DNA from: Saccharum officinarum
Taxonomy: Eukaryota > Streptophyta > Magnoliopsida > Poales > Poaceae
Assembly: GCA_020631735.1 (NCBI GenBank)
Contig: CM036158.1
Location: forward strand, 77,789,172 to 77,853,171
Length of the DNA: 64,000 nucleotides
Direction: 5' to 3'
The first letter of the stretch is position 1. The number at the start of each line of letters is the position of its first letter. This document shows positions 41,801 through 49,317 of this stretch, piece after piece. The notes under the pieces were generated by a model that was given only the letters and a program-made list of their open reading frames with translations, was not told the origin of the DNA and did not search any database. The translations under genes and the position numbers were made by a program.

Positions 41801-42565
41801 TTGCTTTAAAATGCACTGTAAATTACTTCGTACTATGTACGCAAATGAATCATTATGTTGATTATTTCGTGCTCATATTTGAATTAATCAACCTGACATA
41901 TTGTTTATGTTAACCAAATTTAAACATGATTTGTGAAAGTTCTGAAAGATCATGGCAATGAACCAGGACACACCTCCATTGGATCTATGACGGCAATTCC
42001 AGATCTTCACTGCCAGCCATAGGATGATAGGAGGAATCCAGGCGTGATGAAATGTAAGATAAAGAATCAAAGTGGAAGCGACATGTACATGTGTCTTTAA
42101 CATGATTTGTGAAAGTTCTGAAAGGTCATGGCAATGAACCAGGACACACCTCCGTTGGATCTATGTCTGACGGCAATTCCAGATCTTCACTGCCAGCCAT
42201 AGGATGATAGGAGGAATCCAGCCGTGATGAAATGTAAGATAAAGAATCAAAGTGGAAGCGACATGTACGTGTACTTTTAGACCAAATATGTAAAGTGTAG
42301 GGTTTGCAACTGCGCACTGACAATGTAGGTATGAAGTTGTTATTTGTTATTTCGTTGTTCTGTCTTTATATAAGTATCATACATAGCATGCATGCCTTAC
42401 AGAACTTAATTGTGTTCCTTGAATGGAAGGTATATGTTTAAAGACCCTGCTGTCATGTTTATGCGGCCCTGTTTGAAACCACTTGTCTGAGTACTGATTT
42501 CAATCTGATCACGATTTTCTGATAAGCTGCGGTTTGAAGAAAATGCAGTACCTGCACCTAAGTAG
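9820..42565 (+). CDS. KIAA0930/DUF2045-family protein, 12-exon gene (exon 6 disrupted)
   Basis: Exons: 9820-9917, 10742-10934, 11048-11122, 11750-11853, 20112-20169, 20836-20863 plus 21721-21752 (split), 21831-21905, 22088-22234, 33316-33370, 33646-33768, 41380-41591, 42527-42565. All junctions are GT-AG and phase-compatible. The coding total is 1239 nt, 412 residues plus stop, matching the roughly 400 residues of human KIAA0930. Conserved blocks in order are the [14 protein letters not shown] segment (animal DIDWEESVCLNLIL), VYASPS (animal VFASPS), [15 protein letters not shown] (animal YPNIFFMIDSFEEVF), [14 protein letters not shown] (animal MKGPQGKGHAEMAVS) and a C-terminal [11 protein letters not shown] (animal LPLHRILTDIL). 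Molecular function is unknown in any kingdom, and no signal peptide or membrane segment is seen. The start lies in a good context (CGCCATGGCC). A LINE splits exon 6, so this allele makes a normal protein only if that exon is skipped. The last exon and the exon 8 donor (GTTCTT) are the least certain calls. Confidence 0.8.
11852..12207 (+). repeat. Duplicated intron-4 segment, copy 1
   Basis: This 356-bp block starts two bases before the exon 4 donor (GGGTATGTTTCTGC) and runs to GGCATGC. It is repeated as 13796-14051 plus 19861-19967, the second copy having been split by the copia element. By eye the first 255 bp differ by one base and one A-run length, and the rest looks identical. The TRIM-like element lies exactly between the two copies. 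Confidence 0.85.
12208..13795 (+). mobile_element. TRIM-like non-autonomous LTR retrotransposon
   Basis: The 141-bp LTRs (12208-12348 and 13655-13795) begin TGTTGGAGTATG and end CATTCTAACA, with three differences between them. A primer binding site TGGTATCAGAGG follows the left LTR at 12349, complementary to initiator Met tRNA. A purine tract (GCGGGGGGA) precedes the right LTR. The GC-rich interior holds tandem GGATCCGCCGCCTCCTCCCC-type units (12660-12795) and three copies of a CCCCTG(C/A)TCTGAGCGCG motif (13190-13320), but no gag or pol domain. The flanks are CATGC and GGGTA, so there is no 5-bp target duplication. LTR start, leader and purine tract resemble the copia element at 22370, a plausible source of proteins in trans. 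Confidence 0.85.
13796..14051 (+). repeat. Duplicated intron-4 segment, copy 2 (left part)
   Basis: Near-identical to 11852-12107, including a second intact 5' splice site at 13798 (GG|GTATG). It ends at the GGTTT target duplication of the copia element. The remainder of the copy resumes at 19861 and continues to 19967. Confidence 0.85.
14425..18276 (-). CDS. Copia pol polyprotein
   Basis: An open frame of 1283 residues. Domains in order: end of gag; zinc knuckle [14 protein letters not shown] at about 114-127; aspartic protease motif DTGATHHM near 193; integrase HHCC (HERFGHLNF...CDTCVLTK) then catalytic D, D, E near 384, 450 and 486 ([24 protein letters not shown]); a Pro/Ser-rich spacer; reverse transcriptase with [18 protein letters not shown] and [10 protein letters not shown] (about 960); RNase H with SDHAGD and [11 protein letters not shown]. 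The order protease-integrase-RT-RNase H marks Ty1/copia. All catalytic motifs seen are intact. The true start is upstream in gag; the Met at 18276 is simply the first after the in-frame TAG. Confidence 0.95.
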   Translation of the reverse strand: MARSIESLLDLSTMTIEEALGRLKVVAGDEPQRLSGPVTIGGKLLLTREQWAAGQGDRKKGEPSSMTGGRKRGKRGKPRKDAQAGARGRAEGDDRGGAQGGAAGKQKPARGDPCYNCGKLGHWAKDCRQPRRGQAHVAQAEEEQPALFIAHASIELPPAAPAATAFLHLDEPKAHALLDDSSGNDKTDGWCLDTGATHHMTGRREFFTELDPSVRGTVKFGDASAVEIKGVGSVVFVAKTGEHRLLTGVYYIPALRNSIISLGQLDESGSRVEIEHGVLRIWDHRHRLLVKVNRSNRLYVLHAQVAQPLCLAARRDDDAWRWHERFGHLNFEALRQLGSKEMVRGMPHVDHVEQFCDTCVLTKLRRLPFPRQASFRAKEKLELVHGDLCGPVTPATPGGRRYFLLLVDDMSRYMWAVLLDAKAAAADAIKRLQAAAEAECGRKLRVLRTDNGGEFTAAEFVAYCADEGIHRHFSAPYTPQQNGVVERRNQTVVATARALLKQRGMPAIYWGEAVMTAVHLLNRSPTKALDGKTPYEAWHGRKPAVSHLRVFGCLAFVKELNHVGKLDDRSTPGVFIGYAEGAKAYRVLDPATRRVRITRDVAFDEGRSWTWSKMVDDDSTPTTSDFVVDYVHFKEAGGASSSSSPSSPTPPPCSPPPPASPSPPPPPAPASPQAPASPPPAPPATPRYPTPDPISSGSAPAASAHDEQRTVEFATPLSNDEDRIDAYHGGEPLRYRTVDNLLGEQPVPGLAQHDFEAELHLAQDDGEPRSFAEAERDAAWRAAMQMEMDAVERNKTWELADLPAGHHAISLKWVFKLKKDETGEVIKHKARLVARGFVQQEGIDFDDAFAPVARMESVRLLLALAAQEGWRVHHMDVKSAFLNSDLKEEVYVHQPPGFTIPGKEGKVLRLRNALYGLRQAPRAWNAKLDSTLKGMGFEQSPHEAAIYRRGSGGKALLVGVYVDDLVITGTKEVEIEAFKEKMRATFQMSDLGPLSFYLGSEVHQDSSGTSLRQTAYAKRIVELGGLTDCNPAHTPMEERLRLSRESTEEEVDATQYRRIVGSLRYLVHTRPDLAFAVGYVSRFMQRPTAEHQQAVKRILRYVAGTSDYGLHYPRCPGAAHFIGYSDSDHAGDIDTSKSTSGTLFFLGKCPISWQSVKQQVVALSSCEAEYIAATTAATQALWLARLLGDLLGRDAEAVELRVDSKSALALAKNPVFHERSKHIRVRYHFIRSCLEEGSVRANYINTQDQLADFLTKSLGRIKFQELRARIGMAQIPHKEPHKT
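18352..19362 (-). CDS. Copia gag (N-terminal part of gag-pol)
   Basis: Frame of 336 residues, starting [10 protein letters not shown]. It has an Ala/Arg-rich coiled-coil-like N-terminus, a Gly/His-rich hinge and a typical copia gag block ([20 protein letters not shown], then [14 protein letters not shown] and [18 protein letters not shown]). A segment of about 96 bp ([20 protein letters not shown]) is tandemly duplicated at about 18735-18920. The frame ends at a TAG at 18352-18354. The pol frame continues in the same phase (78 bp to its first Met), so gag and pol were one polyprotein separated by one nonsense codon. Confidence 0.85.
   Translation of the reverse strand: MSAGQSQGSVASSARRRQEADLAAAEKRERAAADAAAAAARASRLAAAELAAARAEVEAAAAADAARVAAAEVEVLRGSNSSSIAADDSADADLELLEREASRGRAAQWAAAHAHERGGSPDRRRHAGGAPEGGAHGGGAPGGGAHGGGGRVDGERGLHRQRGSLSPVRYRGHHEYQAVDGQVDGERGLHRQRGSLSPVRYRGHYQAVVRDVGPGGGWPTLTKTNYVEWAAVMRVKLQVRHMWDAVRYGDVDYDQDQRALDALIAAVPSEMQFSLTSKRTAKEAWDAIAAARIGSDRARKSTLQALRKEWENLAFKPGEDVDDFALRLNTLLQKLV
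20112..22234 (+). CDS. KIAA0930-like gene, exons 5-8
   Basis: Exon 5 (20112-20169) completes a Gly codon from exon 4 and encodes [19 protein letters not shown]. Exon 6 is split by the LINE into 20836-20863 and 21721-21752; without the LINE and one target copy it is exactly 20 codons, phase 0 at both ends. An 84-bp intron follows. Exon 7 (21831-21905, 25 codons) carries the [11 protein letters not shown] block. Exon 8 (22088-22234, 49 codons) begins [14 protein letters not shown] and ends at EKPPK, using a weak GTTCTT donor; homology to the downstream [10 protein letters not shown] block supports that end. Confidence 0.75.
20181..20313 (+). repeat. 66-bp tandem duplication in intron 5
   Basis: Two head-to-tail copies of a unit containing GCATTTTCATTTAGTCATCA and GCACAGACTAAAACTAAAG, differing by about one base (GATGGGCAC versus GATGAGCAC). 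It starts about 12 bp past the exon 5 donor. Confidence 0.85.
20864..21708 (-). mobile_element. 5'-truncated RTE-type LINE inserted in exon 6
   Basis: A 12-bp target duplication ATGCGTCCCCTA occurs at 20852-20863 and 21709-21720. On the minus strand the element ends in a (GTT)n-type tail instead of poly(A), preceded by AGCCTACCCCAACTTGCTTG, typical of plant RTE-clade LINEs. Only the 3' 845 bp are present. The coding part (20949-21708) is the C-terminal end of reverse transcriptase, with the RTE hallmarks [54 protein letters not shown] and [11 protein letters not shown]. It is open through to a stop at 20949 and is probably a recent insertion. Confidence 0.9.
22646..24302 (+). pseudogene. Outer copia gag, frameshifted
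   Basis: A Pro/Ala-rich N-terminal frame (from about 22646) passes into a second frame near 23500 that carries the recognisable gag domain, with [40 protein letters not shown] and [21 protein letters not shown] 30-bp tandem repeat (CGTCCTCTGGCATGACCCGA core) sits at that switch. After 24240 an Arg/Gly-rich segment is in a third frame, reached through a run of 10 G at 24243-24252, and the frame changes again at a 7-G run at 24297-24303. These G runs mark likely one-base slippage indels. Confidence 0.7.
26974..31844 (-). mobile_element. Nested copia retrotransposon with identical LTRs
   Basis: Antisense to the outer copia, with target duplication CCGAC at 26969-26973 and 31845-31849. The 236-bp LTRs (26974-27209, 31609-31844) are identical by eye, so insertion is very recent. 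On the minus strand the primer site TGGTATCAGCAGTCC follows the 5' LTR (right side). Each LTR contains two copies of a unit including TTACATCTGCTATCTATAGC. The internal frame is defective: one gag frameshift and a reverse transcriptase deletion. Confidence 0.95.
27204..31526 (-). pseudogene. Nested copia gag-pol with frameshift and RT deletion
   Basis: Gag starts [10 protein letters not shown] at 31526 and shows [13 protein letters not shown] and [17 protein letters not shown]. The reading frame then shifts at a G run near 31105 and continues through [11 protein letters not shown]. No CCHC knuckle is seen. Protease [10 protein letters not shown], integrase HPAPAAL...CHSCQIGKH with [16 protein letters not shown] and QNGKAERI, and the RT start [18 protein letters not shown] are in one frame to about 28370. 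There the segment expected to hold the [14 protein letters not shown] motif is missing, between RAWPIH and the downstream [10 protein letters not shown], and the frame changes. The last frame (to 27204) retains [10 protein letters not shown] and RNase H ([12 protein letters not shown]). The reverse transcriptase is thus predicted to be inactive. Confidence 0.85.
33316..33768 (+). CDS. KIAA0930-like gene, exons 9-10
   Basis: Exon 9 (33316-33370) follows TTGCAG and encodes [18 protein letters not shown] plus one base. Exon 10 (33646-33768) follows GACAG and encodes [19 protein letters not shown] and the conserved [14 protein letters not shown] block, ending one base into a codon at GCAG|GTCTG. 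The 275-bp intron between them holds nothing recognisable. Confidence 0.8.
33950..41104 (+). mobile_element. LARD: large non-autonomous gypsy-type retrotransposon in intron 10
   Basis: The target duplication AGACA lies at 33945-33949 and 41105-41109. LTRs of 2558 and 2571 bp (33950-36507, 38534-41104) begin TGTCACACCC and end GGGTGTGACA. They differ by about seven substitutions and two indels, including an insertion of about 12 bp near 39357. A primer site TGGTATCAGAGC is at 36511, and a purine tract AAGTGGGGTAG just before the right LTR. Each LTR has a TATATATATGCC box (34468 and 39055) and a GC-rich leader. The 2.0 kb interior has no gag or pol frame. Its end (CTCGGGACGAGATTC before the purine tract) resembles the pol 3' end of Tekay/Del chromoviruses, suggesting derivation from that lineage. 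Confidence 0.9.
36508..38533 (+). other. Non-coding interior of the LARD with internal repeats
   Basis: Only short chance frames are present. Degenerate repeated blocks occur, such as AAGTGTT-N-TAA...AAGTTGTAG...AAGCTTTCCAA at about 37215 and 37960. The purine tract-like motif TTAAG(T/A)GGGGT recurs at about 36940, 37502 and 38214 in addition to the genuine one at about 38518. Confidence 0.7.
41380..42565 (+). CDS. KIAA0930-like gene, exons 11-12 and stop
   Basis: Exon 11 (41380-41591) follows TTATTAG and encodes 70 residues after completing an Asp codon: [18 protein letters not shown], an Ala/Lys-rich helix and [13 protein letters not shown], the block aligned with the KIAA0930 C-terminus. 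It ends AAG|GTGAGT. Exon 12 (42527-42565) follows GATAAG and would add [12 protein letters not shown] and a stop. It is short and chosen on phase and acceptor alone, so it is tentative. Confidence 0.7.
41926..42280 (+). repeat. Tandem duplication of about 175 bp in intron 11
   Basis: Two head-to-tail copies start near AACATGATTTGTGAAAGTTC (about 41924 and 42099) and end near GACATGTAC(A/G)TGT. They differ by a handful of changes (GATCATGG/GGTCATGG, TCCATTGG/TCCGTTGG, a CTGA insertion, AGGCGTG/AGCCGTG). Confidence 0.85.
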
Positions 42566-42804
42566 GATGGACCTCCTGTGCCTTCTTTGTTTGTGGGATA
42601 CTGAGGCCATCCACAGATAGGTCCGGGTCCACCTAGTCACCATGTTTATCCAAAATCCACCTTCAGACATTGGAAACATCCTTCAAACAATGGAGGAAAA
42701 AAATCACTGCCACATACCTTGTAGAAAAAAAAAGTTTACAACACCATATGCCTTGTACAAGAAAATATCATCGCTATATGACTTCAAGAAGAAAACTCGT
42801 TGTA

Positions 42805-44123
42805 TCTATATCTAATAATAAAGAGACAAAATTTTAAGTTTTTTTTCGTCCATTCATTTTTTTATCCGTCTTTCTTTAACTACCGAACAATAGAGAGTAG
42901 AGAGTTTCTTTTGTCCGAACTTATATATAACCCGTGCTCATACGAGTTAGAATAGCTCGCGTCTAGACCAATATGAAATAAGAATCCTAACCTAAACAGA
43001 TTTATCAGATCCTGAGGACTCTAAATAGAACTCTTAATGAGTTATGTTCTTTATTTTGCACCGCTTTCTTTATTTACGTACGAGTTAGAATAGCTCGCGT
43101 CTTGACGGATATGGAGTAGGAATCCTAATCTAAACAGATTCCTCAGATCTGACAACAATGTTGTGCATTTATTTTCCTTTGACGGGATATATACGGTAGA
43201 TTATAGGGACTGATTTTTTTAATGCTGGGAACTTTCTTTCCCCCAGAAAATGTTAGGAACTTCCATAATAGACCAGAGCCCGACGTTTTTTTTACGGTGA
43301 AAGGCCAAACAATATAATCAGGAAAATAGAAAATAAAAAAGTACTATGGTTATATCATCTTTTTTATCCACTTACTTTTTTTTTCTCTCTTATCCTAACG
43401 TGTTCTATTTTTTTCATTCTTGTAAGCGTGTGCCGTCCGAGCATCCGTGAGAGCATTTTATGGGACGTTCACACGTTACCCGTTCATCTAAGCAATTGTT
43501 TTTTGTTTGTTTCTCCTATAAATATAAAAAACAAAAGGACTAAATTCAACCGTCGATCCTTCCCTATATAAAATAGAGAAATATTTTCTATACGAGTTAG
43601 AGCACCGTGCCATACATGATGTAAAGTATGATTCCAAAATGAATCGAAATGGATGATACAATCTGTAGAGTATAAATCAAAAATGATTTGGAACACCTGA
43701 TGTAATTATTAGATAAATATTCAAGTCTCCAATGTACATAAGAGTTAGAACAGTTCACATCTAGCCATATATGAGATCTGATTCAAGACGAATCATACAT
43801 ATGATGAAGCTTTTATTGAACAAATTTCTTAGAAGTCGAAACGGACAAGAACTTAGACTGAACATAACAAAATAGAAATAGAAAAAGGAAACATGCAACA
43901 AAAAAACTGAAAGGCTAAACACAAGCAAGGCATAAAGTTCGATGCAAAGATAAATTTAAATATACGATGCAATCTCAAATACTATTTAAAATCCGATGCT
44001 CAATCATATATAAGAGTGAGAGCATCATATGTTTGTTGGATAAATTTTCAACCTACAAATCATCTAGATAAATTACACAGCAAGTTATGTCTCCTGTTAC
44101 AACGTACGGGCACGTTTGCTAGT
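42805..44123 (+). mobile_element. Non-autonomous Helitron 1
   Basis: The 5' end TCTATATCTAATAATAAAGAG at 42805 is preceded by A. The 3' end AACGTACGGGCACGTTTGCTAGT closes at 44123 and is followed by T. TC...CTAGT ends inserted between A and T, with no target duplication, are diagnostic of Helitrons. The element is 1319 bp. The interior holds two diverged copies of a block around ACGAGTTAGAATAGCTCGCG (about 42943 and 43080) and no Rep/helicase. Confidence 0.8.
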
Positions 44124-44263
44124 TATATTAAACTAGGAAATACGTCCGTACGTTGCAACGGGAGAAAAAAAGTAATGAAATCAAATGAAGGCAAATAAGA
44201 GAAAAGTGGTTACTGATAGGCACGTTGATGCCGTGCCGACTCCCGCTGAGCGCCTAAACAATA

Positions 44264-44523
44264 CTTCCTCCATTCAAAATTATAAGTCATTTTAACTTTT
44301 TTGTAGAGTCAAAAGTATTTTAAGTTTGACTAAAATTATAGAAAAATTACAAAGGTTTATGATATCGAATATGTATAATATGAAAATATAATTAATGAAG
44401 AATCTAATCCTACTTATTTGTTATAAAAAAATATAATTTTATTATATAAATTTAGTCAAACTTGAGATGCTTTGATTCTCTAAGAAAATTGGAATGACTT
44501 ATAATTTAGGATGGAGGGAGCGG
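44264..44523. mobile_element. Stowaway-like MITE inside Helitron 2
   Basis: TA flanks both ends (44262-44263, 44524-44525). The left end CTTCCTCCATTC and the right end (reverse complement CCGCTCCCTCCATCC) are inverted CTCCCTCC-type termini. The AT-rich interior pairs TTATAAGTCATT with AATGACTTATAA. Confidence 0.75.
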
Positions 44524-45246
44524 TAAACCGTGGTAGAGGCGTTCTCACTCATGGCTTCATTTTATTGTAACCGGATACACGCGCTTCGCTGCATGCGTGG
44601 GTGTTCTAATGCGCTGATGCTGTTAAATCAACTGATTTTGTTGTCATTGTACATGTCTTGATAGGCATACATTGTGTAATGTTTGAGCCACTTCCATATC
44701 ATACGTCTGTTTTTGTGGATTCTAGCCGTGTACATGAGTGTCTGAATTTATTTTATGAGTATTTGGCATGTCTGATTTGTAGTCATGTGATCACGTCCTT
44801 TTAGATCAAGGCTGAAGAAATGATCAGATATTGATGATCACCCATTGCATACAAGATTAGATATAAAGGGATGGGTAAGCCATTTGTGATGTAATTGCAG
44901 CAACCATACTAATGGAAAGACCTGAAAGCATGGCATTATTTACATGTTAGCATTTAGTTGCCATAGCAACGGAGCATGGTTCATCAATTTACATAATAGT
45001 AAAGGTGTTCTCATCCAACAACATTCAAGGAACTCATGGTCAATGTCACTGGCAAAGCTGTTTGGGCAGTTCCATTTTTGGGCGTGCTAGAAACCTGAAC
45101 ATGAAACACAAAATGCAAAGAGAGTTTCGGGCAATGTAGTCAGAACATTGGCAAAAAGCATGTGCATCCTATATCTGCATGAATACAGTGGGAAATAATT
45201 ACCTATGGAAGAATCTGTATTACATTTGCTGCCCGCCCGCACCTAG

Positions 45247-45361
45247 TTATCTTCCAGGAGAAGAGTTGTAAGCCAGTAAGCGAGCCTTTTCCATGTGCTC
45301 GGTCTGCCGTGGGCATGTAGCCATGAAGATCTCTGCATGGATTGCCATATACAGTATAGAT
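45247..45361 (-). pseudogene. Possible captured terminal exon in Helitron 2
   Basis: On the minus strand a frame follows an AG acceptor (CTCAAAG|A) and reads MAIHAEIFMATCPRQTEHME onward for about 37 codons to a TAA. Amino acid composition looks protein-like, but I do not recognise the family. A second segment at 46108-46182 follows TTTTACAG and reads VIDRLSFWQPSPHALRVF to a TGA. Both could be chance frames. Confidence 0.25.
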
Positions 45362-46710
45362 CTTTGAGTAATAGCAGGGATGGTGTTTTCCATGAAACCA
45401 CACCCAATTTAATCGAAGCATGAGAATGTTAATATAATGGGGCTGTGGAGCAGTATCTTGAAAAGGAATAAATATAGGGTAAACTAAAGAGACTGATTTG
45501 CAGAGTTCATAAAGAACAGGTGCAAAAAAAAAAAAGATTGGTGAATCAGAAAATCGGAAGGAGATAAGATGCATAAAGAGAAACATGTATGCAGTGAAGT
45601 CTCAATAGGAAACCTAAACACATGACAGTGCCCAAGAAAAAGTATGTAATTGCATTTTTTTTATTTTTGAAAATTAAAACTTCACAAATGAAGTAATTGA
45701 ATAATAAAGTGTACCATCACGATTGCTGGGAATAATGCTTTTGATCTCCACATAACAATGTACCTATTACTCTGCATTGAATACAAAATCTCTATTTGCA
45801 GAAGAGAATTAAAAATCATAAGTAGCCCTGACCATACTGTTAACCTGCATGTAAGCCAAATCTACACATCAATTAGGACCTCATTTGAGATGAATAATAC
45901 ATGTAATATGTGAAGTTTATTGATCCTAAGAATGGTCATTCAATTTTGAAAGCAACAGTTAGAAATATGTGATTATTTGCAATTGGATCGTAACGTGCAA
46001 TGCAAAAGAAACAATTTGGAATGAAATGCTATCTTTGGAAGGAGGTGAACATTACAGCATAGTAACTGAAGGCTCGTCAGTCCTCACCCTGGCTCGAAAT
46101 TGCAAATTCATGTGGGCTGAATTGGAGCAAACACCCTGAGGGCGTGAGGGGAAGGCTGCCAGAAGCTTAATCTGTCTATGACCTGTAAAATTTTGCATGA
46201 GCATTACTGCAGAAACACACGGATTCAGAGGTTTAGGCAGCAATCAGGCGAACATTCGAAGAAATCAAGATCACTTCAAATGGGAGTTGGAGGTAGAGTC
46301 ACGCTCACCAGCTCAACGACTTGGCCATCCTGGAATCTTTACCAACGGCACAGTAGATGTCGTCATCGTTGGAACATAGAAGCACATAGATTTATTAAAC
46401 AATAAAATCCCACCTAGTTGGAATATAGAAGAGGTACAGTCTGAATGACCAACCGGCCGCCGGGGGCGCGGGGACATGGATGCGTGCACCACCGCAACGG
46501 GGAGGGGGCGCGGAAGGGAGAGGAGCGTTGGGCACGCACGCACGAGTGCATCATCAGGAACGCGTGCGAGTGGGCCTTTCACATGCGTGCGAATGGGCTA
46601 CCGAAGGCCGAGGTAAGTAAGTGAGACAGTTGGGCTATTGAAAAGGCCGGACGAAAAATGGCCCAGACTAAAAGAGGCTGAAATTTTATCTTTTTATTAT
46701 TAGGTATAGA

Positions 46711-47520
46711 TTTAGTTACAAGCTATTCTATTCCACCAACTGAACAGAACATGTTATATGCATCACATAAGTAACATCAAAATACAAAGAAATTGATATT
46801 CATCTCCAATACATGAAAGCATGATTGAATTAATCTTCATATTCATGAACATTTACAAATATATGACAATTGCAACACATAAATAACACTTGCAATCTAC
46901 GAGATTTTTTTTGCGCCCTAGGAAACCCCTCCCCAAACCACAATTGCCCCTGGCTTGGCCATGGCTATCCTTCATATGCTGCAGCTGGCCTATAGCCGGC
47001 TATGGTCGTCAGCCATGGCCAGCCAATAGCTGACCAAGCCCAGCCACAGCTAGGCAGGGCCAAGCTAGCAGCAGACACCACTGGCCACAAACCAGGCAGG
47101 ACCAGGCCAGGTACGACCATAGCTTTCCAGGCGCTAGGCTTGGCTAGGGCATGCCAGGAAGAGGCTAGTAAAAAGAGGAGAGTGACAACAGTTGATTTTA
47201 CCTCTTTCCTAGGGCAGTGACGACGGTGATTGGCTTCTGAGGGTAGCGACAACATTGTGGGTGGCGACTTCTTTCTTTGGTGCGAGAAGGAAGAAACATC
47301 AAGAGAAGTCGCACCAATGTGGATTGGATGGCCTTCCTATCTTTCCACGTGTAAAAAGGTTAGGAGCTAAGATAATGTCGTTGGGGAGAGCTTTTCTCAG
47401 TCCTGCAAAAAAAAAATCAAAATTGAGAGTGTGTTTTGGAAACTTTTGAAGATGCTCTCATATACCTTATACTCTAACAAACCGCTGCATATAGTTATGG
47501 AACATGCGCAATAGTCATAA
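46711..47520. other. Intergenic stretch, nothing recognised
   Basis: AT-rich at first, then a moderately GC-rich block (46910-47230) rich in GGCCA/CAGG words. No gene, RNA or element boundary was recognised. Confidence 0.5.
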
Positions 47521-47521
47521 T

Positions 47522-47560
47522 TGAGAGAGAGAGAGGGAGAGGGAGAGGGAGAGAGAGAGA
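47522..47560. repeat. GA-rich microsatellite
   Basis: A run of GAGAGA interspersed with GGGAGA units. Confidence 0.9.
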
Positions 47561-47840
47561 GTATGTACACTAGGAGTAGAAAGGATTTTCCCGTTAGCTT
47601 GTATAACTGGTTAAAATCTCTTGCATACATATTATTGAAAATATATTTAAGTTATAGATACTCTACAATGAAAGTGGAAAATGTCACTAGGCTACTTTGT
47701 CACATCACACCAGGTCATTTGAAAGCCAATATATTCTTAGAGTTTATTAAAATGAACTGTTTTAATAGTTGAGAGTCGAAGAATAGATGATTTCATAGTC
47801 CGAGGATAAAAATCAGATTGCGCCCATAGCAGAGGGTTGC

Positions 47841-47842
<2 letters not shown>

Positions 47843-47929
<87 letters not shown>
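47843..47929. repeat. (TA)n microsatellite
   Basis: An essentially uninterrupted TA dinucleotide run of a little over 80 bp. Confidence 0.95.
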
Positions 47930-47930
<1 letters not shown>

Positions 47931-48007
47931 TGTTTGGTTTTGCTGCCTTTATTCGATTTTCTAGTCTGGTGGTTTCTTTCATCGGGTGCTATAATTAAGC
48001 CACCTCT

Positions 48008-48617
48008 CTAGAACGTAAGAATGAGGAATCTTTTTTTAGATAATGGATTTTCATTAATCCGGCCTCTATATCCACGAGGGATGTACACAGTCAAAAGGAT
48101 ATAAGAACACTTAGATTCACACCTCACAAAGAGGAAAACACACGACCAAAAAGGAAAAAAAACTACAACCTTGGTGATAGAATTCATAGAGACGCTAGGC
48201 GAGGAAGTCGCATGGTGGCGACGGGTTGCGTGTTGATGTTGTGGTGAGGAACAGCCCCGCACCGGTGGCTTACATAGGGAGCAGGAGGCCAATCGTAATT
48301 TGGCCATCAGCCTATATATATAGAAAATATACAATCAAGCTACTATCTCTGGCCAAATCAAGATTGGTTCCTTTACATATTTGTTACACAAGATTATGTA
48401 GGATATTAACTTGTCTAATAGCTCCCCTCGATCATAACCTATCTAGGTTGAGATTGTGCTTGAAATTTTCCAAACGTTTGACCGACAATGGTTTAGTGAA
48501 TCCATCTGCTATCTGATCATTGGTAGATACAAATTCAATTTCTAGAAGTTTTCTTGAAACTCTTTCTCGAACAAAGTGATAGTCTACCTCGATATGCACA
48601 TCCCTGCTTCCCGACAT
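48008..48617 (-). mobile_element. Copia 3' fragment (RNase H end plus probable LTR part)
   Basis: Minus-strand 48432-48617 encodes [27 protein letters not shown] and a final stop, the C-terminal end of copia RNase H. Just beyond it is a purine tract (TCGAGGGGAGC) and T(A)TTAGACAAGTT, the likely start of the 3' LTR, continuing toward 48008. The 5' side is cut off at 48617, so it is a truncated relic. Confidence 0.75.
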
Positions 48618-49317
48618 CCTCTCCTGAAACAGTCAGATTCATTAGGTGGAAGTTGTCAAGTCGCCACCGCCTCTAGTGCGCCATCGTTGTGAACTTTCGC
48701 TAGTGCCATCTTCATCTGCTTCAAGTGAGGAGACGCCATGTGTCACCGGTTAGCCCACCTTCATCCGTCTTAATCCAATAAGAGCTAGCCGATCAGACGC
48801 GAACCGAACCGATAGGATCCGGATTCTAAGGCCTCCGCCACCCAAAGGGCAGCCGCCGTCATTGGGATCATGAGGAATGACTGCGGTCCTAAAAATGTGT
48901 ATAACCAAGCCGCCCTGTAGAAGACATCATCCATTTTGATGGATACACGCCACGGAGTTTTTGTTCACAAATTTGAAAGCACATCAAGAGAGGTTTGAAG
49001 GAAAATAGGACGACCGGTAACTAATTATAAAGGCAAAGGCATGTGTATACAAGATGATTTTTTGGTGGTGACAGGAAAACAAAAGGGCATGCATGCATAC
49101 ATACAAGGATGCTTAATAATCATGCATGGTTTGTTAAAGAAAGAATCCTACTACATCATCAAGTATGACCTGCTTCGACGACACAAATTGGTGCTTAAAT
49201 ATATTTAATTGTGTTGCTAGCACACTTAAGCACTAAAGCAATCTCTTGACGGTCTTATCATGCATGTTTATATGCACGTGGTACAAATCAGTTTTTTTTT
49301 CCCGCCCAGCACCTTCA
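48618..49317. other. Intergenic stretch downstream of the pseudokinase gene
   Basis: No gene was recognised. It probably includes the 3' UTR of the minus-strand gene ending at 49318. Confidence 0.5.

Larger units (their letters stand above)
44132..46710 (-). mobile_element. Non-autonomous Helitron 2, opposite orientation
   Basis: On the minus strand it begins TCTATACCTAATAATAAAAA at 46710 after an A. It ends with GTTGCAACGTACGG...CCTAGT at 44132, followed by T. The element is 2579 bp. It contains a Stowaway-like MITE (44264-44523) and segments with exon-like structure that may be captured gene pieces (45247-45361, 46108-46182). No Rep/helicase is seen. Its 3' end faces the 3' end of Helitron 1 across 8 bp. 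Confidence 0.8.

Noticed and set aside
47737..47982. Frame with alternating Tyr-Ile
   Set aside because: It is a translation of the (TA)n microsatellite.
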